This document shows, one piece after another, positions 27,462 through 37,322 of a DNA stretch of 64,000 bases. The stretch is from Trichomonas vaginalis G3 (taxonomy: Eukaryota; Parabasalia; Trichomonadida; Trichomonadidae). Numbering within the stretch: the first letter of the stretch is position 1; each line of letters begins with the position of its first letter. The DNA lies in NCBI RefSeq assembly GCF_026262505.1, contig NC_067203.1, positions 13,962,392-14,026,391 on the forward strand, read 5' to 3'. The translations under genes and the position numbers were made by a program. The notes beneath the pieces were generated by a model. The model was not told where the DNA came from and made no database searches. It saw only the letters and a list, made by a program, of their open reading frames with translations.

Positions 27462-30400
27462 TCAGAACTTTAATTTCCTTATGAAAGTATTTTTAGTCGT
27501 TATTGAAAAGTTAAACTTCTCTTCAAAACAGGGTGCTGTTGATTTGCATAAATCAAATGCGATTTCCTGACCAACGTGAAGGGCTTGATATAATTTCATT
27601 ATACTGAACTCAGAATCTTTATCATATTTTCCAACAGGAATATGAATGTTCTTATCTTCATTATAATAGCATTGTACTGCGTCAGGAAACATTTCGTTAG
27701 CGGTTAAAGCAATGACATCTTGTTTTACGCCTTTCATACGTGCATGAAATGCAACTTCACCAATGTCATTTATTAAAAGGTCTATGTAAGTCTTCTTTCC
27801 ACAAAATATCGACTTGTAAGCTAAACTTTGTTTATCTTTTGTGATTTCTGCAAAATCTGAATGAAACTGACCTAAATTCTTTCCTATTAATTCGCGACCG
27901 TATCTATTCTTAAATTCATGAGCTAAACGTGGTATGTCTTCATTGAAAATATGCATGCTATCACAGTCCTGGTAAAAGATACTTAAGCCCATATCCTCAG
28001 CAGTGCAAAATACTTCATTCATGATACGTTTCGACATAGATAAGATATTAACACCTAAGGGACAAAAGTTAAAGTGTCTGCAAATGCTTTTAGTTAGTTT
28101 GAAAATAGTTTTATCCGAACCATCTAAACCTTCAAATTTAATGATATGGTTATAATTTCTGATGGCATACCTAACAGCATCTTTATCATCAATGATTTTA
28201 ATTTTCGACTCTATCGGGGACAAAATAGTTTTTCCATAAATACTGTTCAAAATTAATTTAATATTTTCTTGTAGCGGATTTTCTTCCTTCTTATACTTTA
28301 ATCTCAATTCAAACAATTTCTTTACTTCATCTCTTATTCTAAAATCTCTTTTTTCATCGTAGTAGTAACACTGTAATACTTCGCAGCTGATGCCCTGATA
28401 TTTTATTAAATCCTGCAAAGCTATGTGGTCCACATACATTAAACAGCATGTGTTAGAACTTCTTGGAACCTTTAGCTCTGGGTTTAATTCTGGATCTACT
28501 GTTATTAATGGAAAGTGCCTTTTAATCTTAATCTCGGTTATTTTTATTAAAACAAAGAATCCAGAAATGAATTTCTCACCTTCAGGCTCGCCCTGGTCAT
28601 CATCGAATAAATGTTTTAACAAATATTCACTGTTTAACATTTCTTTCTTCATAACCTTTGGAATTCCTTCTAAAGTATAAAGTCTCGCAATAGCTGAGGA
28701 TATAATGAAACAGCATCGAAGTCAGCAATGAGTTTCTTTTCACTCTTTTGTTTCATGTTATCTGACAGCATACATCTTCCACCTTGAATACAGCGTGAAA
28801 TAAATTCTCTTGGTTTATTTGAAAGGTCATATAAATTTCCATTCGGGAAATATACTCTGTTTTCGAAAAGTTTGTTAGCGATTGAACAAATGCTAACGTA
28901 ATCATAAACGTTTAAATCAAACTCTTTCAATATATCATTTCTGAACTTAACAAAACCTTCTCTTAAAATCCTTACGTCCTGTTTGCAATAAAATGAGCTA
29001 TATTTTTCTAAATCGAAATGGTTTTCATCTATTCTGCAGTTTTCGATTAAATCTATGTTTTTCATGAACGTTTCAATATCTTTTACAAACTTACACGCTT
29101 CAGAAATTACGCCAGTTTTGTTATCATTAACTAATAAAGAGCTTGAATAATATTGATACGGAAATACTTCCTTTTCACCACACTGCAAATGAAACATTTC
29201 AGGAAATAGTTTAAGCTTCTTATTTATAACAGTGTATGAATCTTTAATAATGATTGCTTTACCTTTATATATTCCCGTTATCTGCATTGTTCTAGAACCC
29301 TTAATAATTGGTGTTCCGCTAATTTCTGTTAAATGTCTTAAAATGAAATTGATATCATAACTGAGGTTATGAAAATATATTAAACTTTTATCAGGAATTC
29401 TTTCTAAAAATTTTGTTGCACAATTTTGACCCCAAATGCTTTCGCTAATCTTTCCATCTTCACTATCATAACAAATGTTAAAGGCTTTATGAACTCCATC
29501 AGTGCTACATTCAAAGTCAGCGAAGAAAATGTGTTCAGGAATGAATTTTTGTTTTGATTTATCACTATCTTTACTTTCAGACTTTTTCTTTAACTGAACA
29601 CAGTAGTTCGGGGTATAATTTAAATCTTTAAACGGTGCAAGTTTTTGTTTATATAAATCTGTTGTATAAGTGAAAAGTTCACCATAAGATAACGGTTCAA
29701 AGTAATTGCACTCTCTTAATGTTTTCAAAATATCCCATAAAGGAGTTGTTCGCGTAGAATCAATAACAAATCTATTTTCCCTTTTCTTATATATTTTCAT
29801 TTGACGCTCAATATTCCAGCCGCCTAATGATTTGAGAATTTCGTTATAATTTATGATAAAATATGTTGTCATAGGTAATCTTTCATTTAACATGTAATGG
29901 TCTTCAACAAGAAGTAAGTCAATAGTTCGAACAGTTTCACATTCTTTTGGTATATATCTCTTTATTTCATTATGTCTAGAGTCATTGAAATAACCAATGG
30001 TAACATTAAATGCTATGCCTGTTGCGTTAGAAATTTCCTGAATCTTACTTTGTGGAAAATCTCTAACTCTAATAACTTCACGCATGTGGTCTACCGTCTG
30101 CTCATCAACTCCAGCCTGAATGCAAGCATAAACGAAGCAGTTATCTTCTGTCATCAACTTAGCAGTTCTTTTGTTAAGTTCATTGAAAATTTGATAGCGT
30201 TCAAGATTTATAGGTAATCTGCAAAGATACTTCCAAAACTCTCCACTTCTCTTTTTATTCGTTCTCTTTTCATCAAGAATTTCATTCCAAAAATCATCTA
30301 TATCCTGTTTATCTCCTATTTCTTTAAGTCTGTTTAATAATCTTTGCTGACGTGCTGTTAATTTACTTTCATCTCTTTTTTCTCTCTTCTGTGGCTTACC

Positions 30401-31213
30401 TTTCTTAATATCGCTCATCGTTAATCCTTCATATTCAGTTAAATCATACATTTTAATTTCTTCGAGGTTCTTAATATTTGTCATGAAGAAATCATAATGT
30501 TTTTCAATTATTCCGGCTGCGTTTGCTTCAATCTCTGTTATAAAGTTTTCTTGCTTTAACTGATGAAGCAAAGCTCCGATGTTCTCGATATTCAATGTTG
30601 AATTAGTAAATTTACCATCGAGTTTATAACAAATCATCCATTTTTGCTGTGAATTTACTTTTATCTTCTGCAGAAGCCTAATAAACATTTTACCGAAACG
30701 TTCATGTAGGTAATTTCTGTTTTCTTCATTGAGTTCACGAATATTAAAATCTATGATTCTATTTCCTGCTTTAACATTTTTGCGTTTATTATTTTCATCC
30801 TTCTTTAACCATTTTTCGTCATCAAGAGCTTTATCGTCTATAGATTTAATAACTTCGTTTGCTTTGCGTAATTGTGCAATTGCTTTTGCATACTTTACAG
30901 CTATATTTTTCTTTTCTTCATCGCTTTTCTTCTTTCTCGTTTCCCAACACTAACATTAGTTATATCATACATTTCTCTTACTTCCTTCGGTACCGCTTGT
31001 TTATGATATAAATTAACCTGAACATTTTAAAGGAAATGTTTTGTTATTAATGTAATCATTAATTTTCTCGTAAGTGACTACACCTCTGTAATCATTGAGG
31101 TATTTAGCTAATGAAGATTTGTTAGTCGCATATCTTTTGCTAACTTCAATGTCAGCATTCTTCAATAACTTCTTAATTTCTTCATGGTCTAATCTAGATA
31201 GCTTTTTATACAT
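27462..31213 (-). pseudogene. Family B DNA polymerase of Maverick B, broken
   Basis: From the right: an N-terminal region starting MYKKLSRLDHEEIKKLLKNA, a long basic linker, then the 3'-5' exonuclease with ExoI as FFADFECSTDG, ExoII as YFHNLSYDINFIL and ExoIII as FYCKQDVRIL. The polymerase domain has motif A as DFDAVSLYPQL, motif B as LILNSIYGKTI and motif C as YQDCDSMHIF. This is the protein-primed polymerase class found in Polintons. Total coding length is about 1,240 residues in several frames, about three breaks. Unlike element A's enzyme it has no HNH insert, but a free-standing HNH gene lies next to it. Confidence 0.88.
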
Positions 31214-31312
31214 CTTTTATGGAAAATAAAAAAAATATTTTCCGTAAAAAATATAATTTAAAAATAAACTTAATTTTTTTAAATAATTTATATTTTTAAT
31301 TTTAATAAAATA

Positions 31313-31816
31313 ATGTCTGAGTACAAGTTCTATTCATACAATGCTCTCGCTACTGCTGTTAAGGGTGAATTCATAAATGGAAAAAACGTGAACGTTATAT
31401 TCAATAAAAAGTCTGTGAAAGAATCTAAATACGGTCAGTTCGTTAAACCATACGCTATCATTATTGACAGAAAACGTTACACACCACATGAAATAGCAGT
31501 ATTACTTAAACAGAAAGGAATATTTGTAAATATCAAAGATACACATTATACGATTATGAAGAACTCTAACGTTGAATTTTTCAGCATTGTTTTAGATTTA
31601 TCGCAGCAGAAAGAATTCAAGAAGGCGCAAGGCGCCGAGATGGGCTCAAAGAGCCCTCTGGGTGAAGTAGTTGTGAAATATTATCCTTCATCTCTGAAGA
31701 CGATAACGAATAAAGATGTTATTCATAAACTCCTACCAGTAATTGAGGAAGCAACGATTGAATATGATGAAGAAGGAAGTGAAGTAATTGAGGAAATAGA
31801 CCCTGAAGCTTTATAA
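31313..31816 (+). CDS. Unknown protein of Maverick B with in-frame double hairpin
   Basis: A 167-residue protein starting MSEYKFYSYNALATAVKGEF. It has a beta-type middle (YAIIIDRKRYTPHEIAVLLK, YTIMKNSNVEFFSIVLDL) and a strongly acidic tail (EYDEEGSEVIEEIDPEAL). Between them a double hairpin in the DNA encodes KAQGAEMGSKSPLG, which looks like an inserted loop. It diverges from the polymerase gene and ends next to the left repeat arm. The family is unknown; the acidic tail is typical of single-stranded DNA-binding proteins, a suggestion only. Confidence 0.65.
   Translation: MSEYKFYSYNALATAVKGEFINGKNVNVIFNKKSVKESKYGQFVKPYAIIIDRKRYTPHEIAVLLKQKGIFVNIKDTHYTIMKNSNVEFFSIVLDLSQQKEFKKAQGAEMGSKSPLGEVVVKYYPSSLKTITNKDVIHKLLPVIEEATIEYDEEGSEVIEEIDPEAL
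31624..31656. repeat. Double hairpin inside a reading frame
   Basis: GGCGC AAG GCGCC (31,624-31,636) and GGGCTC AAA GAGCCC (31,642-31,656), joined by GAGAT. It is in frame within the 167-residue gene. Confidence 0.85.
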
Positions 31817-31823
31817 GAAAATT

Positions 31824-32067
31824 TATTTTTGAAGAACTGAAGGTGTCACCACGTCACCATGTGTCACCTGGTTAATTAACTTCTTTTAAAAATGATGACA
31901 ACATGACATTTAGACAACAGGTACGAAAGGAGGAAGGCATTTATGAATTATTTTTGTAAATAATTAGTTACGGTCAGTCAGTTAGTCAGTCAGTAAAATT
32001 TACACCAAAAATATATTTTAGTTGAAAAGGTTAGATCTAACCCGATATCTACCCTCATTTCTACCCC
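31824..32067. repeat. Left inverted-repeat arm of Maverick B gene block
   Basis: The first part (31,824-31,957) is one diverged copy of element A's 144-bp unit (GAAGAACTGAAGGTGTCACC, then GACAACATGACATTTAGACA). A GTCAGTCAGT run follows. Then comes a roughly 65-bp word ending in TTAGATCTAACCCGATATCT. The same three parts occur in reverse order and orientation at 33,630-34,035. A second copy of the 65-bp word stands at 32,563-32,623. No gene is seen in the 323 bp from 31,817 to 32,139. Confidence 0.85.
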
Positions 32068-32139
32068 TTGAACTTTTTATAACATTCGGTCATAACTTCA
32101 TCAATTTCATTTAAATCACGATTTAAAAACTCATTGACT

Positions 32140-32532
32140 TCATCTTAACGTCATCTTTTGTAATAAGAATATTTTCTTTAGTTCCATGTCAACATCCCGA
32201 ACAGCACAAAGGATAAAATCATATTCATTTCTTCCGTTAAACATTTCTTTTCTTTCTCGTTCATCGTTAAATAAATTATTGAAAATATAAACAGCGGTGT
32301 AAAAGTTATGTACTGTATTAAATGTTGAAGCTTCACCTATTTTAGATTTTAGGATTCTTTTAGTAAGTAAATTGTTATCGTTCTTTCTCTTTTCCTTATC
32401 GTTCATGTCGAATCTGTCGAACCACATATCCTGTATTTCATCGAATTTACGAACTATAGAATCCGTCATTTCCCTGGTTAATGAGGGGTAATCATTATTA
32501 ATTTTTTTATAATTTGTCCATATGATTTTCAT
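32140..32532 (-). CDS. Unknown protein 1 in the arm-enclosed block
   Basis: A 130-residue protein starting MKIIWTNYKKINNDYPSLTR. It is charged and helical (RKFDEIQDMWFDRFDMNDKE), with ASTFNTVHNFYTAVYIFNNL in the second half. No family is recognised. With the two genes upstream on the same strand it fills the place held by primase and helicase in element A, which might hint at a replication role but is weak evidence. Confidence 0.6.
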   Translation of the reverse strand: MKIIWTNYKKINNDYPSLTREMTDSIVRKFDEIQDMWFDRFDMNDKEKRKNDNNLLTKRILKSKIGEASTFNTVHNFYTAVYIFNNLFNDERERKEMFNGRNEYDFILCAVRDVDMELKKIFLLQKMTLR

Positions 32533-32630
32533 CGACGTTTCCGGAAAACATTTAATTAAAGCAAAAATATATTTTAGTTGAAAAGGTTAGATCTAACCCG
32601 ATATCTACCCTCATTTCTATCCCAGTTATT

Positions 32631-32816
32631 TTATAAACGTTTCACATGATATACGTTATGAATTCGTGAAATTTTAAATATTTTTGTAGCTTCTATTTCT
32701 TCAGTTAATATATCAAAAGTTTTAACGATACCGAAAGTTTCTTTATACTTCTTCTTGACATCAGATAAAAGGAAATCATCGGCTGTGGGATAGTTTTTAT
32801 TCAGAAATTCTCTCAT
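32631..32816 (-). CDS. Unknown protein 2 in the arm-enclosed block
   Basis: A 61-residue protein starting MREFLNKNYPTADDFLLSDV and ending SRIHNVYHVKRL. Its ATG directly abuts the stop codon of the gene upstream (no gap), a tight arrangement suggesting joint expression. No family is recognised. Confidence 0.55.
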   Translation of the reverse strand: MREFLNKNYPTADDFLLSDVKKKYKETFGIVKTFDILTEEIEATKIFKISRIHNVYHVKRL

Positions 32817-33563
32817 TTATTTTCTGCTGGTTTCTCTGCCTCCCTCTTTAAATCTTCGTAATTTTCTCATTCTTTCTATCTCTTTTACTGAATAGTTATA
32901 TTTCCTAATTGCTGCTTTACATTTCGAACACTGAGGATTCATTTTTGCGTTATATTCTGAAACCTTACCTGCTAAAATAACTAAAGCATCAATAGCTTTC
33001 TTTAAATCTGAAGCAGTTGGTTTTATCTGTTCATGCCATACTTTACCTCTTCTGTCTTTATCTCTAATCTCCCACACACATTGAGCAGCTAATGAAACAA
33101 AGTTATCGTATGTCTTAAATTCCTCAGATTTATAAATATCTGAAATGTTTTTATAAATCATGTCGCAGTCTTTATCCATAACTTTGTGGTTACAATGAAA
33201 ACCTAAGAATTCAGAATTTACCTTACGAATGAATTTCTTAATTTCTGCAGAATCACTAACTTTAACTTCAATTTCATCGAATTCAGGAATAGTTAGTTTC
33301 TGTTGCTGAACTTCAGGTAATTTAGGTAAATGGTCTATGATATCTTGCATTTCATATAACTCCTCTCCATTTGTTTCATCTTTCGCGCTACAGTCTAAAT
33401 TACTTGTTAAAAGTTCCTGCTTAATTTTTTGTATTTCTGTTTCGAAAGTAAATGAAGAAGGAATGAAGTTTTTCATTTCTACTAACATTGACGTAGGATT
33501 CATGACTAATGAATTTGGTGCCGTTGATGTCGAAAGTGCGGATGTTTCGATTTTTGTAATCAT
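32817..33563 (-). CDS. Unknown protein 3 in the arm-enclosed block, with CxxC motif
   Basis: A 248-residue protein. The N-terminal third is low-complexity Ser/Thr/Pro. The centre is helical (SAEIKKFIRKVNSEFLGFHC, VSLAAQCVWEIRDKDRRGK). The C-terminus has MNPQCSKCKAAIRKYNYSVK followed by a basic tail. The CSKC pair with C and H residues upstream might bind zinc. First gene of the three-gene minus-strand block inside the inverted arms; its leader is the A/T-rich TAACTTTATTTTT type seen before other element genes. Function unknown. Confidence 0.6.
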   Translation of the reverse strand: MITKIETSALSTSTAPNSLVMNPTSMLVEMKNFIPSSFTFETEIQKIKQELLTSNLDCSAKDETNGEELYEMQDIIDHLPKLPEVQQQKLTIPEFDEIEVKVSDSAEIKKFIRKVNSEFLGFHCNHKVMDKDCDMIYKNISDIYKSEEFKTYDNFVSLAAQCVWEIRDKDRRGKVWHEQIKPTASDLKKAIDALVILAGKVSEYNAKMNPQCSKCKAAIRKYNYSVKEIERMRKLRRFKEGGRETSRK

Positions 33564-33629
33564 ATTTATATAAAAATAAAAAAATAAAAATAAAATAAAA
33601 ACTAACTTTATTTTTTATTTCGGGAAATT

Positions 33630-34035
33630 CATGAGGGTAGAAATGAGGGTAGATATCGGGTTAGATCTACCCTTTTCAACTAAAATATATTTTTGGTGTA
33701 AATTTCATTAACTGACTGACTGACTGACTGACGGCACAAAGTGGCTTAACGAAAACATTAATATATATATAAAATTCATGAAAATTCATGAGGGTAGAAA
33801 TGAGGGTAGATATCGGGTTATATCTAACCTTTTCAACTAAAATATATTTTTGGTGTAAATTTATGAAAACATAAACGAAAACATTAATATATAAAATTCA
33901 TGAAAACATTTATGAAAACATTAACGTAAACATTTACGAAAACATTTATTTCCTGTGCTGTTGTCTAAATGTCATGTTGTCATCATTTTTAAAAGAAGCT
34001 AATTAACCTGGTGACATGGTGACGTGGTGACACTG
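33630..34035. repeat. Right inverted-repeat arm of Maverick B gene block
   Basis: It contains, in reverse order to the left arm, two copies of the 65-bp AGATATCGGGTTAGATCT word (33,630-33,702 and 33,790-33,862), a GACTGACTGACTGAC run (33,712-33,734), AT-rich ACATTAACGTAAACA-type words, and a reversed copy of the 144-bp unit (about 33,955-34,035). No gene is visible in the 578 bp from 33,564 to 34,141. Confidence 0.85.
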
Positions 34036-34141
34036 AAAACATTTACGAAACATTAATGAAAACATTTACGATAAAATATATTTCTGCAGTTCATCCGCTA
34101 CTTTATTAACTAATTAACTTCAGACATAAAATATATTTAGT

Positions 34142-35218
34142 TCATAAAAATTTTTTGATTAATTTTGGCTTATTTTTATCCTTCCAGTAATCCTTTTCGA
34201 GTTCCGATAAATGTGTAGGGTTCGATTCTCTCAAATTTCTAGAAGGAATTTTATCATCCACACCTCCTTCATAAACGACAGTGTATTCATCTTTGTCTTC
34301 ATCATAACTCACAATTTTATTAACTATACCTCTTTTCGCTTCATCAACCGTCTTAGCTAATCTTCCATTTTCGCTTTCAACTAATCGAAATCGTGGATAA
34401 AACGCAACCGAATGGTCAGCTGCTTTAATTAAATAACCATTACCCTGTGAGGAATCAACGATATAATAATCATCACTTAACTGATTTCTTACCTTTTCAT
34501 GTGGTTTATGTTCAAGAATGATTCTAACTTTAGTTCCTGGCAGTAATGATGAACTTCTTCTTTCCTCCGTTAACATTCTCTTTTGTTTTATGTATTCATC
34601 CTCCTCTTTTGAAGTCATTTCGTTTGGTTTAAATCCTGTGCTGTTATGAGTTGATTTATTATAAGCATTAATGACTTTATTCATTGATTCCTCCGTAAAA
34701 TCTCTTTCTTTATTTAAATCTCTTAGCGTTCTAATGAAACAATTAATGATTCCTAAAATATTATGGTTATGGTCTTCAGTCGTATAATGAGTAACGTTAT
34801 GTTTAATCAAAAATTTAGTAATTTCATTACTGAGGTATGCTGAATCCTGGTCTGAAGTTAATGAAGTGGGATGATGTTCTGCCACGAACGTCTGCAAAAC
34901 TCTTAAAACTTCTTTTGTTCCTTTATTTTTCATTATATACGCAAAAGCTTTACGTGTATTAACATTAATGAAAATCAAAAATGGTGGCTTTCTTCCTTTC
35001 TTACTCTGAACGAGTGTATCAAATTGATATGCATCATGGGTTTTAGAATAAATGGGAAGGTAGTAGTCGTATGGATTAACTTTAACCTGATGAACTATAT
35101 TTTCATCATAAAATCTCTTAATTTCTGTTCTATCATTAAATCCCGCATTCTTTGCAGCTTCATAGAATTTTTTAAATGACCTCCACGGTGATGATTCGAA
35201 AACTTCTTTTAAACTCAT
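34142..35218 (-). CDS. Retroviral-type (rve) integrase of Maverick B
   Basis: A 358-residue protein in a continuous frame. The N-terminal part is helical. The core shows YDYYLPIYSKTHDAYQFDTL, then PFLIFINVNTRKAFAYIMKN, then LTSDQDSAYLSNEITKFLIK and FIRTLRDLNKERDFTEES. Next comes SSLLPGTKVRIILEHKPHEK and a chromodomain-like tail (NKIVSYDEDKDEYTVVYEGG). This layout is the c-integrase class of Polintons, responsible for inserting the element and making the target duplication. It lies just outside the right repeat arm and directly downstream of the fibre genes. Confidence 0.88.
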   Translation of the reverse strand: MSLKEVFESSPWRSFKKFYEAAKNAGFNDRTEIKRFYDENIVHQVKVNPYDYYLPIYSKTHDAYQFDTLVQSKKGRKPPFLIFINVNTRKAFAYIMKNKGTKEVLRVLQTFVAEHHPTSLTSDQDSAYLSNEITKFLIKHNVTHYTTEDHNHNILGIINCFIRTLRDLNKERDFTEESMNKVINAYNKSTHNSTGFKPNEMTSKEEDEYIKQKRMLTEERRSSSLLPGTKVRIILEHKPHEKVRNQLSDDYYIVDSSQGNGYLIKAADHSVAFYPRFRLVESENGRLAKTVDEAKRGIVNKIVSYDEDKDEYTVVYEGGVDDKIPSRNLRESNPTHLSELEKDYWKDKNKPKLIKKFL

Positions 35219-35255
35219 TTATGTAAAAATAAATTTAGTAAATTTCATGCTGTTC

Positions 35256-35284
35256 GCTCTTTTGGAGCTCAGGACTTTCAGTCC
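35256..35284. repeat. Double hairpin at the end of fibre gene B
   Basis: GCTCT TTT GGAGC (35,256-35,268, one wobble pair) and GGACT TTC AGTCC (35,272-35,284). The second overlaps the stop codon region of the fibre gene. A related but more worn sequence stands behind fibre gene A. Confidence 0.7.
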
Positions 35285-37305
35285 GTTTTAACCCATGCAT
35301 AAACTGTAATATACGGTGGCATATAATCTGCACCCGAACCTGTTGGATTTGTTGTAAATGTATGTGTATGATTACCTCCTTCATCAGTTGTTCTTTTAAC
35401 CCATTTGCATGTAGTATCTAATGGTCTAAATGTATTGTCGCTGTTAAAATCTTTTTGCCAGTTAGCTACGTAGTGGTCATCGAAAGTATGCGTATGGTAT
35501 CCTGAAAAGTTTGTAGTTCCTGTATGCTTATGCGGTGGAAGGTTTGCTTCTAAAATTTTCTTTGAACCACCTGTTTGATTTGAAGAGTTAGCACAGTATA
35601 AGAATTTATCTACAATCTGCTGCCACGTACCAAAACCTAAAACACTTGCTGGATTTGTTGAGTTCATTGATGTATATAAAGAACCAACAGGATATATAGC
35701 TTGCAATATTTCATTTTTCATGCTTGTAATCGCATTTGTTGCATCAGTTCTAAATTCATCGAAACCATCGAGAACATGAGTAAGATTATTATATTCCACA
35801 TTCTTTTGACCAGGTAATTGATGATGTAATTGAATGTCATTAACTGTTAATGAATCTATATTCGAAAATCTTTCATTAATTTTACCATTAACCGCATCAT
35901 TTACTTCTGACTTCTTCACATAATTTTCATTGACCCATTCCTTTGCTTCTTCTGTATAATCTATTGCTTTGTTCTTAGCATATTCTGTTTTTTCATCTAC
36001 ATAAGTTTTGTCTGCTTTCTTATCATATAAATCTTGAGCAGTGAATTTAACATTATTTTCATCATCCATGACATAAACATTTTTACAGCTAATGTCTTTC
36101 TTCGTTGTTATGTTTTCATTCGATGTTAAACCTTGTGGAAAGTTAGGAGGTTTATAATATAATGCATCCCCACCAGTTCCGCCAACCGTTCCTTCAATAC
36201 TTTCTATAGCAACAGTTGAGAAGGAGTTATGTGTATGTTCTTTATCTGCTTTTTTATCTAACATTGCTGGTAGTTCATATGTTTCAAAGTTTCTGACACG
36301 ACCTTCAATGTTCATACATTTACTATCTAAACTATTAAGAGTATCTTTTACGCTTGTACTTGGATTCTCTAAAGGTGCACTTGAACCAAGGGTATAGTTC
36401 AATATTATGTCGTCTGCTCTAACAGTAGTGAAGGATTCATGTGTATGGTTCTTGTCAGCTTTACTATTTAATGTAGCTTGAAGTTCATTTATATCGGAGA
36501 TATTGTGTTTATGAGATTTCAAAACTTTGTTCGTTGCGTCAAGTTCATCTTTGTCAGCTTTACTTTTAATAGCATCTTCAAAAGTTATTTTTGCCTTAAC
36601 TCTCAACATAAATCTTGGTTCAACTAATACACCGTTAACAAAGAAGTATGAAGCATAAATTTCATTGTTATAACCAAATGCTTCTGGTGCTTTACCTGTG
36701 TCATACTGTACAGTACAACGTATGTCATAACCTTCAGCACGAATGAATTTATATCTTCTTTCATTAACATCTTCCGTCTTCACTTCTTCATCCTGTGTTA
36801 AATATCCATGATAATCCGTTATAATCTGTTCATCTGAACTTATATAATGAACATGGTTTTTATCTGCTTTATTATCTAATTTCTCATTAACATCATTCAC
36901 CTCTAATTCAACTCTTCCGCCAGAACTCTTATTATCATTAATCTTTTTCATTAATTCAGTAATTACGTCATAAAGACTATATTCTGTTTTCGGTTCTGTA
37001 AATAATGAGTCAAAATTTCTTTTCATCATTACATCACTTACATTAATGATATCAGCTATACCTTTTTCATTTATTCTCTTCATTAGTTCTGCAATAATGA
37101 CGAATATATAATCTGTTAATTTATTCTCTTCATCGAGGGTTATAGAATGATTTGAAATCGAATCATTAACACCTCTAAATAAATCAATAACTTCAGGATA
37201 CACGTTTTTAATGTCTCGAATAACTGACCCAGTATCCTGTTGTTCATGTTCTTCGTTCCCGTCGTTACGTGGTTTTATATCTCTAACCATCATCAACGCA
37301 GCCAT
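35278..37305 (-). CDS. Fibre protein with phage tail-collar C-terminus (Maverick B)
   Basis: A 675-residue protein. The N-terminal 120 residues are helical. The shaft carries repeated KADK words followed by NHVH, NHTHES, EHTHNS and TYVDEK, spaced about 80-100 residues apart, typical of phage fibre shafts. The C-terminus has AIYPVGSLYTSMNSTNPA, LGFGTWQQIVDKFLYC, QTGGSKKI, LPPHKHTG, YHTHTF, NHTHTF and DYMPPYITVYAWVKTD. These are the phage collar/receptor-binding signature, with HxH pairs that bind metal in known tip proteins. It is the counterpart of the element A fibre but with a longer shaft. The second fibre-like gene lies 17 bp upstream. Confidence 0.87.
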   Translation of the reverse strand: MAALMMVRDIKPRNDGNEEHEQQDTGSVIRDIKNVYPEVIDLFRGVNDSISNHSITLDEENKLTDYIFVIIAELMKRINEKGIADIINVSDVMMKRNFDSLFTEPKTEYSLYDVITELMKKINDNKSSGGRVELEVNDVNEKLDNKADKNHVHYISSDEQIITDYHGYLTQDEEVKTEDVNERRYKFIRAEGYDIRCTVQYDTGKAPEAFGYNNEIYASYFFVNGVLVEPRFMLRVKAKITFEDAIKSKADKDELDATNKVLKSHKHNISDINELQATLNSKADKNHTHESFTTVRADDIILNYTLGSSAPLENPSTSVKDTLNSLDSKCMNIEGRVRNFETYELPAMLDKKADKEHTHNSFSTVAIESIEGTVGGTGGDALYYKPPNFPQGLTSNENITTKKDISCKNVYVMDDENNVKFTAQDLYDKKADKTYVDEKTEYAKNKAIDYTEEAKEWVNENYVKKSEVNDAVNGKINERFSNIDSLTVNDIQLHHQLPGQKNVEYNNLTHVLDGFDEFRTDATNAITSMKNEILQAIYPVGSLYTSMNSTNPASVLGFGTWQQIVDKFLYCANSSNQTGGSKKILEANLPPHKHTGTTNFSGYHTHTFDDHYVANWQKDFNSDNTFRPLDTTCKWVKRTTDEGGNHTHTFTTNPTGSGADYMPPYITVYAWVKTD

Positions 37306-37322
37306 AACCGGAGGGTTTGTTG

